9,402 nucleotides of DNA from Burkholderiaceae bacterium (GTDB taxonomy: Bacteria; Pseudomonadota; Gammaproteobacteria; Burkholderiales; Burkholderiaceae_E): contig JAHYJF010000131.1 of the NCBI GenBank assembly GCA_019428955.1, forward strand, positions 1-9,402. The letters are read 5' to 3'. Both the position numbers and the translations under genes were made by a program. Positions within the stretch are counted from its first letter, which is position 1, and each line of letters begins with the position of its first letter. Positions 1-7,661 of this stretch are shown piece by piece. Under the pieces are notes generated by a model. The model ran no database searches. It was not told where the DNA came from and saw only the letters and a list, made by a program, of their open reading frames with translations.

Positions 1-480
1 GCGTTCGATAGTGGCGGCAATGGCGGGGGGTTGGCCTCCGCCCGGTCGGGCGCGCTTGAGGGTATCGGCCACCGGCAGGGCCAGCAGCCCTCCCACCGCC
101 GAGTTGGCGAGTGCGGCCCGCATCCGCTCCAGCCCCGCAGCATCGAGTCCCGGACGGGCCGCGTCGTGGACCAGCACCCAGTCGTCCTCAGCTCCGACGA
201 TCGTGCGGATCGCGTTGAGCACGGTATCGCGGCGGGTCGCCCCACCAAGCGCAAGAATGCGCAGCCGGGCGTCTGCGCCCAGCCTCTCCGGCACGCGCTT
301 GTCACCCGGCGCGACGATCACGAACACCTCATCGATCCAGGTCGCCGCCAGCAGCGGAGCGACCGAGCGCTCCAGCAGGGAACGACCGCCGATCTCGAGA
401 TATTGTTTGGGGATGTCCCCGCCCAGCCGGCTGCCGGATCCGGCGGCGGGCACGATCGCGAAGGTCTTGGGCAAGTTCAC
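1..480 (-). CDS. ispD: 2-C-methyl-D-erythritol 4-phosphate cytidylyltransferase (IspD), C-terminus cut by window edge
   Basis: Transfers CMP from CTP to 2-C-methyl-D-erythritol 4-phosphate in the cytosolic MEP pathway for isoprenoid precursors. I translated 160 codons from a GTG at 480 to the window edge without a stop. The N-terminus carries the nucleotide-binding signature AIVPAAGSGSRLGGDIPKQY (residues 8-27), in which R18 and K25 correspond to the catalytic Arg and Lys of the family. VHDAARP (104-110) gives D106 and R109, the substrate-binding pair, and DTLKRARPG follows near residue 142. The family is about 230 residues long, so roughly 70 C-terminal residues lie outside. ispF often follows ispD, but that cannot be seen here. 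The GTG start puts the signature at the usual distance from the N-terminus; no strong ribosome binding site precedes it. The gene is divergent from mfd. Confidence 0.95.
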   Translation of the reverse strand, partial: MNLPKTFAIVPAAGSGSRLGGDIPKQYLEIGGRSLLERSVAPLLAATWIDEVFVIVAPGDKRVPERLGADARLRILALGGATRRDTVLNAIRTIVGAEDDWVLVHDAARPGLDAAGLERMRAALANSAVGGLLALPVADTLKRARPGGGQPPAIAATIER

Positions 481-550
481 GCCTGAGAGTCTACCGGTGT
501 GCCAAGGATGGCGTCGGATAGAATTGTACTTTCTTGCACCCACGATCCAA
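481..550. promoter_or_regulatory. Divergent ispD/mfd spacer with candidate promoters
   Basis: This 70-bp spacer is the only room for promoters of the two divergent genes, and it is visibly more AT-rich than the coding sequence around it. For ispD (minus strand), a TACAAT -10-like box (complement of 523-528) lies 16 bp from a weak TTGGAT -35-like box (complement of 545-550). For mfd (plus strand), TAGAAT at 519-524 could serve as a -10 box, but no good -35 box stands upstream. The two candidate -10 boxes overlap, so the promoters may compete. These are matches by eye to the sigma-70 consensus, with no further support. Confidence 0.3.
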
Positions 551-3500
551 TTGAGCTCAGCCCCGCCAGAATTCGCCGCCGCCAAGCGAGCGGCAACATC
601 GATCGACCAGCTGGTTGCAGCCCTGCCCTGGCCACGCGCCGGCACGGTCGGCGTGCTGCCGGTGTGTGCGGGGTCGTCCGATTCCTGGCTGCTGGCGATG
701 CTGGCGGCGCGCGCCGAGCGCAGCGCACCGCTGGCAATCGTCACCGCAAGCGCGGTCGATGCCACCCGCCTCGCTCACGAGCTCGGCTACTTCGCTCCCG
801 CTTTGCGGGTGCTGGTCCTGGCCGACTGGGAGACGCTCCCCTATGACGCCTTTTCACCCCACGAGGACCTGGTCTCCGAACGACTCGCGGCGCTCTGGGC
901 GCTGACCAGGGGCGAGTGCGATGTCTTGCTCACCGCAGCCAGCACTGCGCTGCAGAGGATCGCGCCACCGGCGTTCCTGGCCTCGCATACCTTCCATTTC
1001 GACCGCGGCCAGCGCCTCGACGAAGCCGCGCTCCGTTCCCAGCTGGTGCTCGCCGGATACGACAACGTCTCCCAGGTGGTGCGCCCGGGCGAGTACGCGG
1101 TGCGAGGAGGACTGATCGACCTGTTTCCGATGGGTTCGACCCTGCCCTATCGGATCGACCTGATCGGCGACGAGATCGAATCGATCCGCAGCTTCGACCC
1201 CGATACCCAGCGCAGCCTGTTGCCGGTGAACAAGGTCAGGCTGCTTCCAGGACGCGAGTTTCCCACCGACGAGCTGGGGCGCAGCGCGTTCCGGGGACGC
1301 TGGCGGGAACGTTTCGAGGGCGACCCCAGCCGCCGCCCGATCTACCGTGACATCGGCAATGGCATCATCTCGGCCGGGATCGAGTACTACCTGCCGCTGT
1401 TTTTCGACACCACCGCCACGCTCTTCGACTACCTGCCCGAGAACGCCGTCTTCGTAACCCACGGCGACGTCGACGAAGCGGCGCGGCGCTACCTCGCGGA
1501 CACCGTTGAGCGCCATCGCTTCCTGTCGCACAATCCGGAGCGCCCCGTGCTGCGTCCCGACGAGCTGATGATCGCGCCGGAGGAATTCTTCGCCCACGCC
1601 AAATCGCGGGGACGCCTGGCGATCGGTCGCGAAAGCAGCACCCGCAAGCCCTTCACGCTGCCGCCGCCGGCGGTGGCGATCGACCGCAAGGCCGCGCAAC
1701 CCCTGGCTGGGCTGGTCGCCTTTCTCGCGGGCACCAGCGACCGGGTACTGCTGCTCGCCGAGTCTCCGGGACGGCGCGAAACCATTGCCGAACTGTTCAC
1801 CGAGAATGGCATCGAGGCCGCCGACGCTGGCGGCTGGTCAGACTTTGCCGCTGGCAATGCCGCCTTCGCTTTAGGAATCGGACCACTGCACGACGGCTTC
1901 GCGCTGGCCCAGGGCGGCGTCACGGTGCTCACCGAAACCGAGCTCTACGCCGGGACGGTGCGCCGGCGCCGTGGGACGCGCGAGTCCACCACCGATCTCG
2001 ACGCCATCATCCGCGACCTTTCGGAACTGCGGATCGGCGACCCGGTGGTCCATGCCCAGCACGGCATCGGTCGTTACCAGGGACTGGTGAGCATGGACCT
2101 TGGCGAGGGTGCCACCGAGTTCCTGCACCTGACCTACGCCGGCGACGCCACGCTCTACGTCCCGGTGGCGCAACTGCATGTGATCAGCCGCTACAGCGGT
2201 GCCAGCCCGCAAGACACACCCCTGCACCAGCTCGGCTCCGGCGTCTGGGAAAAGGCCAAGGCGCGGGCGGCGGGACAAGCGCGCGACACCGCGGCCGAAC
2301 TGCTCGAGCTCTACGCCCGCCGGGCGGCGCGCTCGGGGCATTCCTTCCCCTTCAACGGCCATGATTACGAGGCCTTCGCCGATGGTTTTGGTTTCGAGGA
2401 GACCCCGGATCAGCGCGCGGCAATCCACGCAGTAATCCAGGACATGGTCTCGGAGCGGCCGATGGACCGGCTGGTCTGTGGCGACGTCGGCTTCGGCAAG
2501 ACCGAGGTGGCGCTGCGCGCTGCCTATCTCGCGGCCGCGGGCGGCAAGCAGGTCGCGCTGCTGGTGCCGACCACGCTGCTCGCCGAGCAGCACTACGAGA
2601 CTTTCTCCGACCGCTTCGCCAACACTGCCATCCGGGTCGCCGAACTCTCCAGGTTCCGCTCGCCGCGCGAAGTCGAGGCGACCATCGAGGGGCTGGACAA
2701 GGGCCAGATCGACATCGTCATCGGCACCCACAAGCTGCTCTCGCGCGGCATGAAGTTCCGCAACCTCGGGCTGGTCATCATCGACGAGGAGCATCGTTTC
2801 GGCGTCCGCCACAAGGAGGCACTCAAGGCCTTGCGTGCCGATGTCGACGTACTGACCCTGACCGCGACCCCGATCCCGCGGACCCTGGCCATGAGCCTCG
2901 AGGGCATTCGCGACTTCTCGGTAATCGCGACCGCGCCGCAACGCCGCCTCTCGATCAAGACTTTCCTGCGCCGCGAATCTCCCGACGTGATCCGCGAAGC
3001 GATCATGCGCGAGATCAAGCGCGGCGGACAGGCCTACTTCCTGCACAACGAAGTCGCCACCATCGGGCACCGGCGCCGCGAACTCGAGGAACTCCTGCCC
3101 GAGGCGCGCATCGCCGTGGCCCACGGCCAGATGCACGAGCGCGATCTCGAGAACGTGATGCGCGATTTCCACCAGCAGCGCAGCAACGTGCTGCTGTGCA
3201 CGACCATCATTGAAACCGGCATCGACGTTCCCAGCGCCAACACCATCGTCATCCACCGGGCCGATCGCTTTGGCCTGGCCCAGCTGCACCAGTTGCGGGG
3301 TCGCGTTGGGCGCTCGCACCACCAGGCCTACGCCTACCTGATGATTCCCGACGAAGGCGCAATCACCCGCGACGCCACCAAGCGTCTCGAGGCGATCCAA
3401 ATGATGGAGGACCTCGGCGCCGGCTTTTACCTGGCTATGCACGATCTCGAGATTCGCGGTGCCGGAGAGGTTCTCGGCGAATCGCAGTCAGGCGACATCC

Positions 3501-4030
3501 TGCAGGTCGGATTTGCGCTCTATTCAGAAATGCTCGACCAGGCGGTGCGCGCGCTACGCGCGGGCCACGAGCCCGACATCACCGCACCGCTGGCCACCAC
3601 GACCGAGATCAATCTTCACGTCCCGGCGCTGCTGCCGCCAACTTACTGTGGCGATGTCCATGAGCGCCTCACAATCTACAAGCGGCTGGCCAACTGCAGC
3701 ACCCGCGACGGGCTCGACTCCCTCCAGGAAGAGCTCGTCGACCGCTTCGGCCCACTCCCGGACCCGAGCCGCGCGCTGATCGAGACTCACCGGCTGCGCG
3801 TCGCCTCGCGCCCGCTCGGGATCTGCCGCATCGACGCCAGTTCGGAGGCCGTGCTGCTGCAGTTTGTCGCCCGCCCGCCGATCGAACCCGCGGCGATCAT
3901 TGCTTTCCTGCAGAGTCGCCGCGACGCCCGCATGGCCGGGCCCGACCGCCTGCGCATCGCCACGGGCAGCGCCGATCTTGGGCAACGCGTCGCCCGTGTG
4001 AACGAGATCCTCCGCGCCCTCTCCCCCTGA
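551..4030 (+). CDS. mfd: Transcription-repair coupling factor Mfd
   Basis: ATP-dependent DNA translocase that removes RNA polymerase stalled at lesions and recruits UvrA for nucleotide excision repair. From the TTG at 551 it has 1159 residues, close to the usual 1150. The N-terminal UvrB-like region shows ADWETLPYDAFSPHEDLVSER (about 91-111) and later GEYAVRGGLIDLFPMG. The RNA-polymerase-interacting domain follows near 490-560 (GDPVVHAQHGIGRYQGL). The helicase motor has Walker A GDVGFGKT (644-651, K650), Walker B DEEH (745-748), then LTATPIPRT, ETGID (from 888) and HQLRGRVGRS (913-922). The C-terminal TRCF domain is complete. The frame is open upstream to position 11, but that part overlaps ispD antisense and is not Mfd-like. 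The start is uncertain: TTG 551 fits the family length and leaves room for promoters, while GTG 497 has a GAGAG box 7 bp upstream but would start 16 bp from ispD. serB follows. Confidence 0.96.
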   Translation: MSSAPPEFAAAKRAATSIDQLVAALPWPRAGTVGVLPVCAGSSDSWLLAMLAARAERSAPLAIVTASAVDATRLAHELGYFAPALRVLVLADWETLPYDAFSPHEDLVSERLAALWALTRGECDVLLTAASTALQRIAPPAFLASHTFHFDRGQRLDEAALRSQLVLAGYDNVSQVVRPGEYAVRGGLIDLFPMGSTLPYRIDLIGDEIESIRSFDPDTQRSLLPVNKVRLLPGREFPTDELGRSAFRGRWRERFEGDPSRRPIYRDIGNGIISAGIEYYLPLFFDTTATLFDYLPENAVFVTHGDVDEAARRYLADTVERHRFLSHNPERPVLRPDELMIAPEEFFAHAKSRGRLAIGRESSTRKPFTLPPPAVAIDRKAAQPLAGLVAFLAGTSDRVLLLAESPGRRETIAELFTENGIEAADAGGWSDFAAGNAAFALGIGPLHDGFALAQGGVTVLTETELYAGTVRRRRGTRESTTDLDAIIRDLSELRIGDPVVHAQHGIGRYQGLVSMDLGEGATEFLHLTYAGDATLYVPVAQLHVISRYSGASPQDTPLHQLGSGVWEKAKARAAGQARDTAAELLELYARRAARSGHSFPFNGHDYEAFADGFGFEETPDQRAAIHAVIQDMVSERPMDRLVCGDVGFGKTEVALRAAYLAAAGGKQVALLVPTTLLAEQHYETFSDRFANTAIRVAELSRFRSPREVEATIEGLDKGQIDIVIGTHKLLSRGMKFRNLGLVIIDEEHRFGVRHKEALKALRADVDVLTLTATPIPRTLAMSLEGIRDFSVIATAPQRRLSIKTFLRRESPDVIREAIMREIKRGGQAYFLHNEVATIGHRRRELEELLPEARIAVAHGQMHERDLENVMRDFHQQRSNVLLCTTIIETGIDVPSANTIVIHRADRFGLAQLHQLRGRVGRSHHQAYAYLMIPDEGAITRDATKRLEAIQMMEDLGAGFYLAMHDLEIRGAGEVLGESQSGDILQVGFALYSEMLDQAVRALRAGHEPDITAPLATTTEINLHVPALLPPTYCGDVHERLTIYKRLANCSTRDGLDSLQEELVDRFGPLPDPSRALIETHRLRVASRPLGICRIDASSEAVLLQFVARPPIEPAAIIAFLQSRRDARMAGPDRLRIATGSADLGQRVARVNEILRALSP

Positions 4031-4054
4031 TCAATGCCACCGCAGGACCGCCAC

Positions 4055-4915
4055 ATGTCAGCCAACGCCACACCCGACCTGATCGTCCAGCATCCGGCAC
4101 TCGCTGACGCGGCACTGGCCGCGATTGCCGCCGAGTTGGGCAGGCCGGCTGATGAGCGCTCCCCAACGCTCGCCCGCTGGCGCAAGGTGACCCTGGGCGT
4201 CGCCGCCGCCAGCGCACTGGCCAGGGCGCACCTGATCGACGCCGCCCTGGTTCCGAGCGAGCAGCTGCTCGGCAACTTCCAGCTCATCGCATTCGACATG
4301 GACTCCACCCTGATAACCATCGAATGCGTCGACGAGATCGCCGACTTCGCCGGCTGCAAGCCCCAGGTGGCGGCGATAACCGCGGCGGCGATGCGCGGCG
4401 AGATTGCCGACTACGACGAGAGCCTGCGCCAGCGCGTAGCGCTGCTCGCGGGACTCGATGAAAGCGTCCTGGAGCGGGTCTGGAACGAGCGCCTGGCGAT
4501 CACCCCCGGGGCGCACGCTCTGCTCGCGGCGGCCCGCCATGCCGGCCTCAAGACCTTGCTGGTCTCGGGCGGATTCACCTTTTTCACCGATCGGGTCAAG
4601 GCCCAGCTCGGGCTCGATTTCACCCGTGCCAACACCCTCGAGGTCGTCGCCGGGAAGATCGCCGGGAAAGTTGCCGGTGAAATCGTCAACGCCCAGGGCA
4701 AGCGGCGTGCTCTCGAACAGACCTGCGCTCGAATTGGCTGCTCGCCAGCCCAGGCCATCGTGGTCGGCGACGGCGCCAACGATCTTGCGATGATGGCAAT
4801 CGCCGGCATTTCGGTCGCGTTCCACGCCAAGCCGCAAGTCGCGGCCCAGGCGACCTACGCCATCGGGCACTGCGGACTGGACGCGATCGTCGGGCTGTTT
4901 GCGCCGGAGCGCTGA
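4055..4915 (+). CDS. serB: Phosphoserine phosphatase SerB
   Basis: Hydrolyses O-phospho-L-serine to serine, the last step of the phosphorylated serine pathway; cytosolic and Mg2+-dependent, of the haloacid dehalogenase superfamily. It has 286 residues from the ATG at 4055. HAD motif I is FDMDSTL, with nucleophile D81 and general acid/base D83. The cap region ECVDEIADFAG follows. Motif II is VSGGFTFF (S171), motif III uses K182, and motif IV is VVGDGANDLAMM (GDGAND at 238-243). The roughly 78 residues before motif I form the variable N-terminal part seen in proteobacterial SerB. I chose 4055 because AGGA (4044-4047) lies 7 bp upstream; an in-frame ATG at 4034 would add 7 residues but follows the mfd stop by only 3 bp and has no ribosome binding site. 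It lies 24 bp after mfd and is probably co-transcribed with it. It converges with rimO. Confidence 0.94.
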   Translation: MSANATPDLIVQHPALADAALAAIAAELGRPADERSPTLARWRKVTLGVAAASALARAHLIDAALVPSEQLLGNFQLIAFDMDSTLITIECVDEIADFAGCKPQVAAITAAAMRGEIADYDESLRQRVALLAGLDESVLERVWNERLAITPGAHALLAAARHAGLKTLLVSGGFTFFTDRVKAQLGLDFTRANTLEVVAGKIAGKVAGEIVNAQGKRRALEQTCARIGCSPAQAIVVGDGANDLAMMAIAGISVAFHAKPQVAAQATYAIGHCGLDAIVGLFAPER

Positions 4916-4928
4916 GCTAGATGCTCAG
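4912..4928. terminator. Stem-loop spanning both convergent stop codons (possible bidirectional terminator)
   Basis: CTGAGC (4912-4917), a 5-base loop TAGAT and GCTCAG (4923-4928) form a perfect 6-bp stem. The serB stop TGA (4913-4915) lies in the left arm and the rimO stop (complement of 4925-4927) in the right arm. CCGG at 4904-4907 and again at 4931-4934 could pair to extend the structure across short internal mismatches. There is no T-tract on either side, so it does not match a canonical intrinsic terminator. With only 9 bp between the genes, it is the only visible candidate for ending both transcripts. Confidence 0.4.
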
Positions 4929-6289
4929 TTCCGGGGTCCCGCCCAGACTCCCGAGAGGTCGTGCTCGTCGGCCTGCGTGACGCGCACGCGGGCAAATTCG
5001 CCTACCGCCAGGGCCAGATTCGGTTCGATGAGGACCACACCGTCGATCTCCGGGGCATCGGCCGCCGAACGCGCCAGGAATCCCTCGCGGCCCTGCGCGT
5101 CGCGCACCTGAGCATCGACCAGCACCTCGATCTCCCGGCCGACGAAGCGCTGCAGGCGCTCGGCACTGATTGCCTCCTGAACCTCCATGAAGCGGGCGCG
5201 GCGCTCTTCACGCACTTCCTGGGGAAGCGCGCCCGGGAGTTCGTTGGCGGTTGCGCCGTCGACCGGCGAATACGCAAAGCACCCGACGCGGTCGAGCCGA
5301 GCTTCGCCGAGAAACTCGAGCAGATGCTCGAACTCCTCCTCGCTCTCGCCGGGGAAGCCGACAATGAACGTGCTGCGGATCGTGATGTCCGGACACAACT
5401 CGCGCCAGGCGCGGATCCGCTCGATATTGCGCTCGCCCGAGGCGGGGCGCTTCATCAGCTTGAGAATGCGCGGGTGCGAGTGCTGGAACGGCACGTCCAG
5501 GTAGGGCAGGACACTGCCCTGGGCCATCAGTTCCACCACCTCGTCGACATGGGGATAGGGATAGACGTAGTGCAAGCGCACCCAGACGCCGAGCTGGGAC
5601 AGTTCACGCGCCAGATCGGTCATCCTGGTGCGCACCGGACGGCCGCCAACAAAACCGGTGCGATAGCGCACGTCGACGCCGTAGGCGCTGGTGTCCTGCG
5701 AAATCACCAGCAGTTCACGGACCCCGTCACGCACCAGGGCCTGGGCTTCGAGCAACACCTCGCCGATCGGCCGGCTTACCAGGTCGCCTCGCATCGAGGG
5801 GATGATGCAGAAGGAGCAGCGGTGATTGCACCCTTCCGAGATCTTCAGATAGGCGTAGTGGCGTGGGGTCAGCTTGAGGCCGGCCGCCGGCACCAGGTCG
5901 ACAAAAGGATCGTGCGGCTTTGGCAGGTGCCGATGGACGTGCCCCATCACTTCGTCGAGCGCGTGGGGGCCGGTCACCGCCAGCACCGCCGGGTGGACGC
6001 TGCGCACGAGGTTGCCGCCGTCGCTGCCGCTGCGCGCTCCCAGGCAACCGGTGACGATCACCTTGCCGTTTTCAGCCAGCGCCTCGCCGATCGCTTCGAG
6101 CGACTCCGCGACCGCGTCATCGATGAACCCGCAGGTATTGACGATCACCAGATCCGCTCCGGAGTAGTCCGGTGCAATCTCGTAGCCTTCGCAGCGCAGC
6201 TGGGTGACTATCCGCTCCGAGTCGACCAGCGCCTTGGGACACCCGAGCGAAACAAAGCCGACGCGCGGCTCGCGCTTCCTGCTGTTCAC
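4925..6289 (-). CDS. rimO: Ribosomal protein S12 methylthiotransferase RimO
   Basis: Radical-SAM enzyme that adds a methylthio group to the conserved aspartate of ribosomal protein S12. It has 454 residues, a normal length. The N-terminal UPF0004 domain supplies three cysteines for the auxiliary iron-sulfur cluster: C17 (SLGCPKALVDS), C53 (VNTCGFI) and C82 (VTGCLGA). The radical SAM motif CNHRCSFC gives C154, C158 and C161. The SLGCPKALVDSE and GCNHRCSFCIIPSMRG sequences favour RimO over the related tRNA enzyme MiaB. The C-terminal 70 or so residues fit a TRAM domain. The start is a GTG at 6287-6289, only 6 bp after the phaR stop. No clear ribosome binding site precedes it, which suggests translation coupled to phaR. 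It is the last gene of the minus-strand block and converges with serB. Confidence 0.96.
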   Translation of the reverse strand: MNSRKREPRVGFVSLGCPKALVDSERIVTQLRCEGYEIAPDYSGADLVIVNTCGFIDDAVAESLEAIGEALAENGKVIVTGCLGARSGSDGGNLVRSVHPAVLAVTGPHALDEVMGHVHRHLPKPHDPFVDLVPAAGLKLTPRHYAYLKISEGCNHRCSFCIIPSMRGDLVSRPIGEVLLEAQALVRDGVRELLVISQDTSAYGVDVRYRTGFVGGRPVRTRMTDLARELSQLGVWVRLHYVYPYPHVDEVVELMAQGSVLPYLDVPFQHSHPRILKLMKRPASGERNIERIRAWRELCPDITIRSTFIVGFPGESEEEFEHLLEFLGEARLDRVGCFAYSPVDGATANELPGALPQEVREERRARFMEVQEAISAERLQRFVGREIEVLVDAQVRDAQGREGFLARSAADAPEIDGVVLIEPNLALAVGEFARVRVTQADEHDLSGVWAGPRN

Positions 6290-6295
6290 CGTCTG

Positions 6296-6847
6296 CTACT
6301 TGCCGGACTTCGGCGGTTCGAAAGGGAACGGAAAGTTGCGCATCATCGACTGCGTACCCTTTTGCATCTGCTCCTGCATCTGCACGAACATATTCTTGTT
6401 CTGCTCGATGTAGCTGCTCATCATCGACTGGATCATCGGCGTCTGTGCCGACATGAACTTGGTCCAGAGCTCCGGTGACGGCAGCGGCGCCGATCCCTGG
6501 AGCGCCGTCGCGGGATCCTGCATCTTGCTCTGGATCTCCTGGAAGGCCTCCATGGTCTGTTCGAGGTAGGCCCCCATCATGCCCTGCATCGCATTGCCAT
6601 AGAAGCGGATCATCTGCGCGAGCATCTGGGCCGAAAACAGCGGCGAGCCGGCGCTTTCTTCCTCCAGAATGATCTGCAGCAATACCGATCTGGTCAGGTC
6701 CTCCTCGGTCTTGGCGTCGACTACCGTGAAGTCCTCGTTGCGAATCACCAGTGCCTTGACATCACCGAGCGTGATGTAGGCACTGGTCTGCGTATCGTAG
6801 AGTCGACGGTTCGGGTACTTCTTGATCAACCGAGTCTTGGTCCCCAT
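6296..6847 (-). CDS. phaR: Polyhydroxyalkanoate synthesis repressor PhaR
   Basis: PHA-responsive transcription regulator. In studied relatives it represses phasin genes and often itself, and is released when it binds to PHA granules. It has 183 residues. The N-terminal DNA-binding/accumulation domain is unmistakable: RLIKKYPNRRLYDT (6-19), SAYITLGDVKALV (22-34) and RSVLLQIILEEE (53-64). A Met/Gln-rich region follows, with MIRFYGNAMQGMMGAYLEQ (79-97) and a related second copy, PMIQSMMSSYIEQNKNMF (137-154). The end, FPFPFEPPKSGK, is proline-rich. The ATG at 6845-6847 is preceded by a good ribosome binding site, AGAGGA (complement of 6852-6857). It lies 45 bp after phaB and 6 bp before rimO, in the same direction, so probably one operon. 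Being in the PHA cluster fits local autoregulation, but this is an inference. Confidence 0.95.
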   Translation of the reverse strand: MGTKTRLIKKYPNRRLYDTQTSAYITLGDVKALVIRNEDFTVVDAKTEEDLTRSVLLQIILEEESAGSPLFSAQMLAQMIRFYGNAMQGMMGAYLEQTMEAFQEIQSKMQDPATALQGSAPLPSPELWTKFMSAQTPMIQSMMSSYIEQNKNMFVQMQEQMQKGTQSMMRNFPFPFEPPKSGK

Positions 6848-6865
6848 TGCTTCCTCTGAGCGCCG

Positions 6866-6877
6866 CCAGGCGCCTGG
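6866..6877. repeat. 12-bp perfect palindrome in the phaB-phaR spacer
   Basis: CCAGGCGCCTGG is a perfect palindrome lying 18 bp upstream of the phaR start and just before its ribosome binding site. It could be a protein-binding dyad, for example an operator for phaR autoregulation. As RNA it has no loop, so it would make a poor hairpin. In DNA this GC-rich, a 12-bp palindrome can occur by chance. Confidence 0.35.
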
Positions 6878-6892
6878 TTAGTGGGTGGGCGG

Positions 6893-7630
6893 TCAGCCCA
6901 TGTGCAGGCCGCCGTTGAGCGAGAAGTCGGCCCCGGTAGCGAATCCCGACTGCTCGCCGGCGAGCCAGGAGACCATCGAGCCGATTTCCTCCGGCGTGCC
7001 GAGGCGCTTGACGGGAATGGTCGCGACGATCTTCTCAAGTACGTCAGGACGGATCGCGGTCACCATCTCAGTCGAAATGTAGCCCGGCGAAATTGTGTTG
7101 ACAGTAATCCCCTTGGAGGCCACTTCCTGCGCCAGGGCCATCGTGAAGCCATGGAGCCCGGCCTTGGCAGTGGAGTAGTTGGTTTGCCCGAACTGCCCCT
7201 TCTGGCCGTTGACCGAAGAGATGGAGATGATCCTTCCCCAGCCCTTTTCAAGCATACCTTCGAGCACTTGCTTGGTGACGTTGAACAGCGAATTCAGGTT
7301 GGTGTCGATCACGATCCGCCAATCCTCGAGCGACATCTTGCGCAGCACTCCGTCGCGCGTGATACCGGCGTTGTTGACCAGGACGTCGACGCTGCCATAA
7401 TCAGCTCGAACCTTTTCAAATGCCGCGCGGGTCGACTCGAAGTCGGCCACGTTGCCCATCGACGCGGCAAACTCGTAGCCGTCGGCCTTCTGTGCCGCCA
7501 GCCACGGGGTGACATCGCGGGTCGGACCACAGCCGGCAACGACGAGGAAACCGTCGTCATGGAGCCGCCGGCAAATGGCCGTGCCGATTCCTCCCATGCC
7601 CCCCGTCACGTACGCGATCTTCTTGTCCAT
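6893..7630 (-). CDS. phaB: Acetoacetyl-CoA reductase PhaB (NADPH-dependent)
   Basis: Reduces acetoacetyl-CoA to (R)-3-hydroxybutyryl-CoA, the monomer for polyhydroxybutyrate; a cytosolic short-chain dehydrogenase/reductase. It has 245 residues, as usual for the family. It shows the cofactor motif TGGMGGIG (9-16), NNAG (86-89), and the catalytic Ser-Tyr-Lys in ISISSVNGQKGQFGQTNYSTAK (S139, Y152, K156). VAGCGP (31-36), NVADFEST (60-67) and the C-terminal TGADFSLNGGLHMG closely match PhaB of Cupriavidus from memory. That distinguishes it from FabG, which shares the fold. The ATG at 7628-7630 is preceded by AAGGGGA (complement of 7636-7642) at 5 bp spacing, a strong ribosome binding site. It follows phaC by 66 bp and precedes phaR. 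No thiolase gene (phaA) lies between phaC and phaB. Confidence 0.96.
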   Translation of the reverse strand: MDKKIAYVTGGMGGIGTAICRRLHDDGFLVVAGCGPTRDVTPWLAAQKADGYEFAASMGNVADFESTRAAFEKVRADYGSVDVLVNNAGITRDGVLRKMSLEDWRIVIDTNLNSLFNVTKQVLEGMLEKGWGRIISISSVNGQKGQFGQTNYSTAKAGLHGFTMALAQEVASKGITVNTISPGYISTEMVTAIRPDVLEKIVATIPVKRLGTPEEIGSMVSWLAGEQSGFATGADFSLNGGLHMG

Positions 7631-7661
7631 CTTGGTCCCCTTGTAAGTAGTTCCAGGTTCT

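Noticed and set aside
11..550. In-frame upstream extension of mfd (about 180 residues)
   Set aside because: It is antisense to ispD, whose motifs are clear, and its Ser/Arg/Ala-rich translation has no resemblance to Mfd. The full extension would make Mfd far longer than the family.
854..1699. 281-codon open frame on the minus strand inside mfd
   Set aside because: It is an antisense shadow with no domain features; the Mfd UvrB-like region on the other strand explains the sequence.
1871..3442. 523-codon open frame on the minus strand inside mfd
   Set aside because: High GC content leaves few stops in the antisense frame; the translation has no recognisable motif and the opposite strand encodes the Mfd motor domain.
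4034..4057. Earlier ATG for serB at 4034
   Set aside because: It has no ribosome binding site and nearly touches the mfd stop; the ATG at 4055 has AGGA at good spacing.
4961..6478. 505-codon open frame on the plus strand opposite rimO and phaR
   Set aside because: The translation is His/Arg/Asp-rich, typical of antisense to GC-rich genes, and it spans two well supported genes and their boundary.
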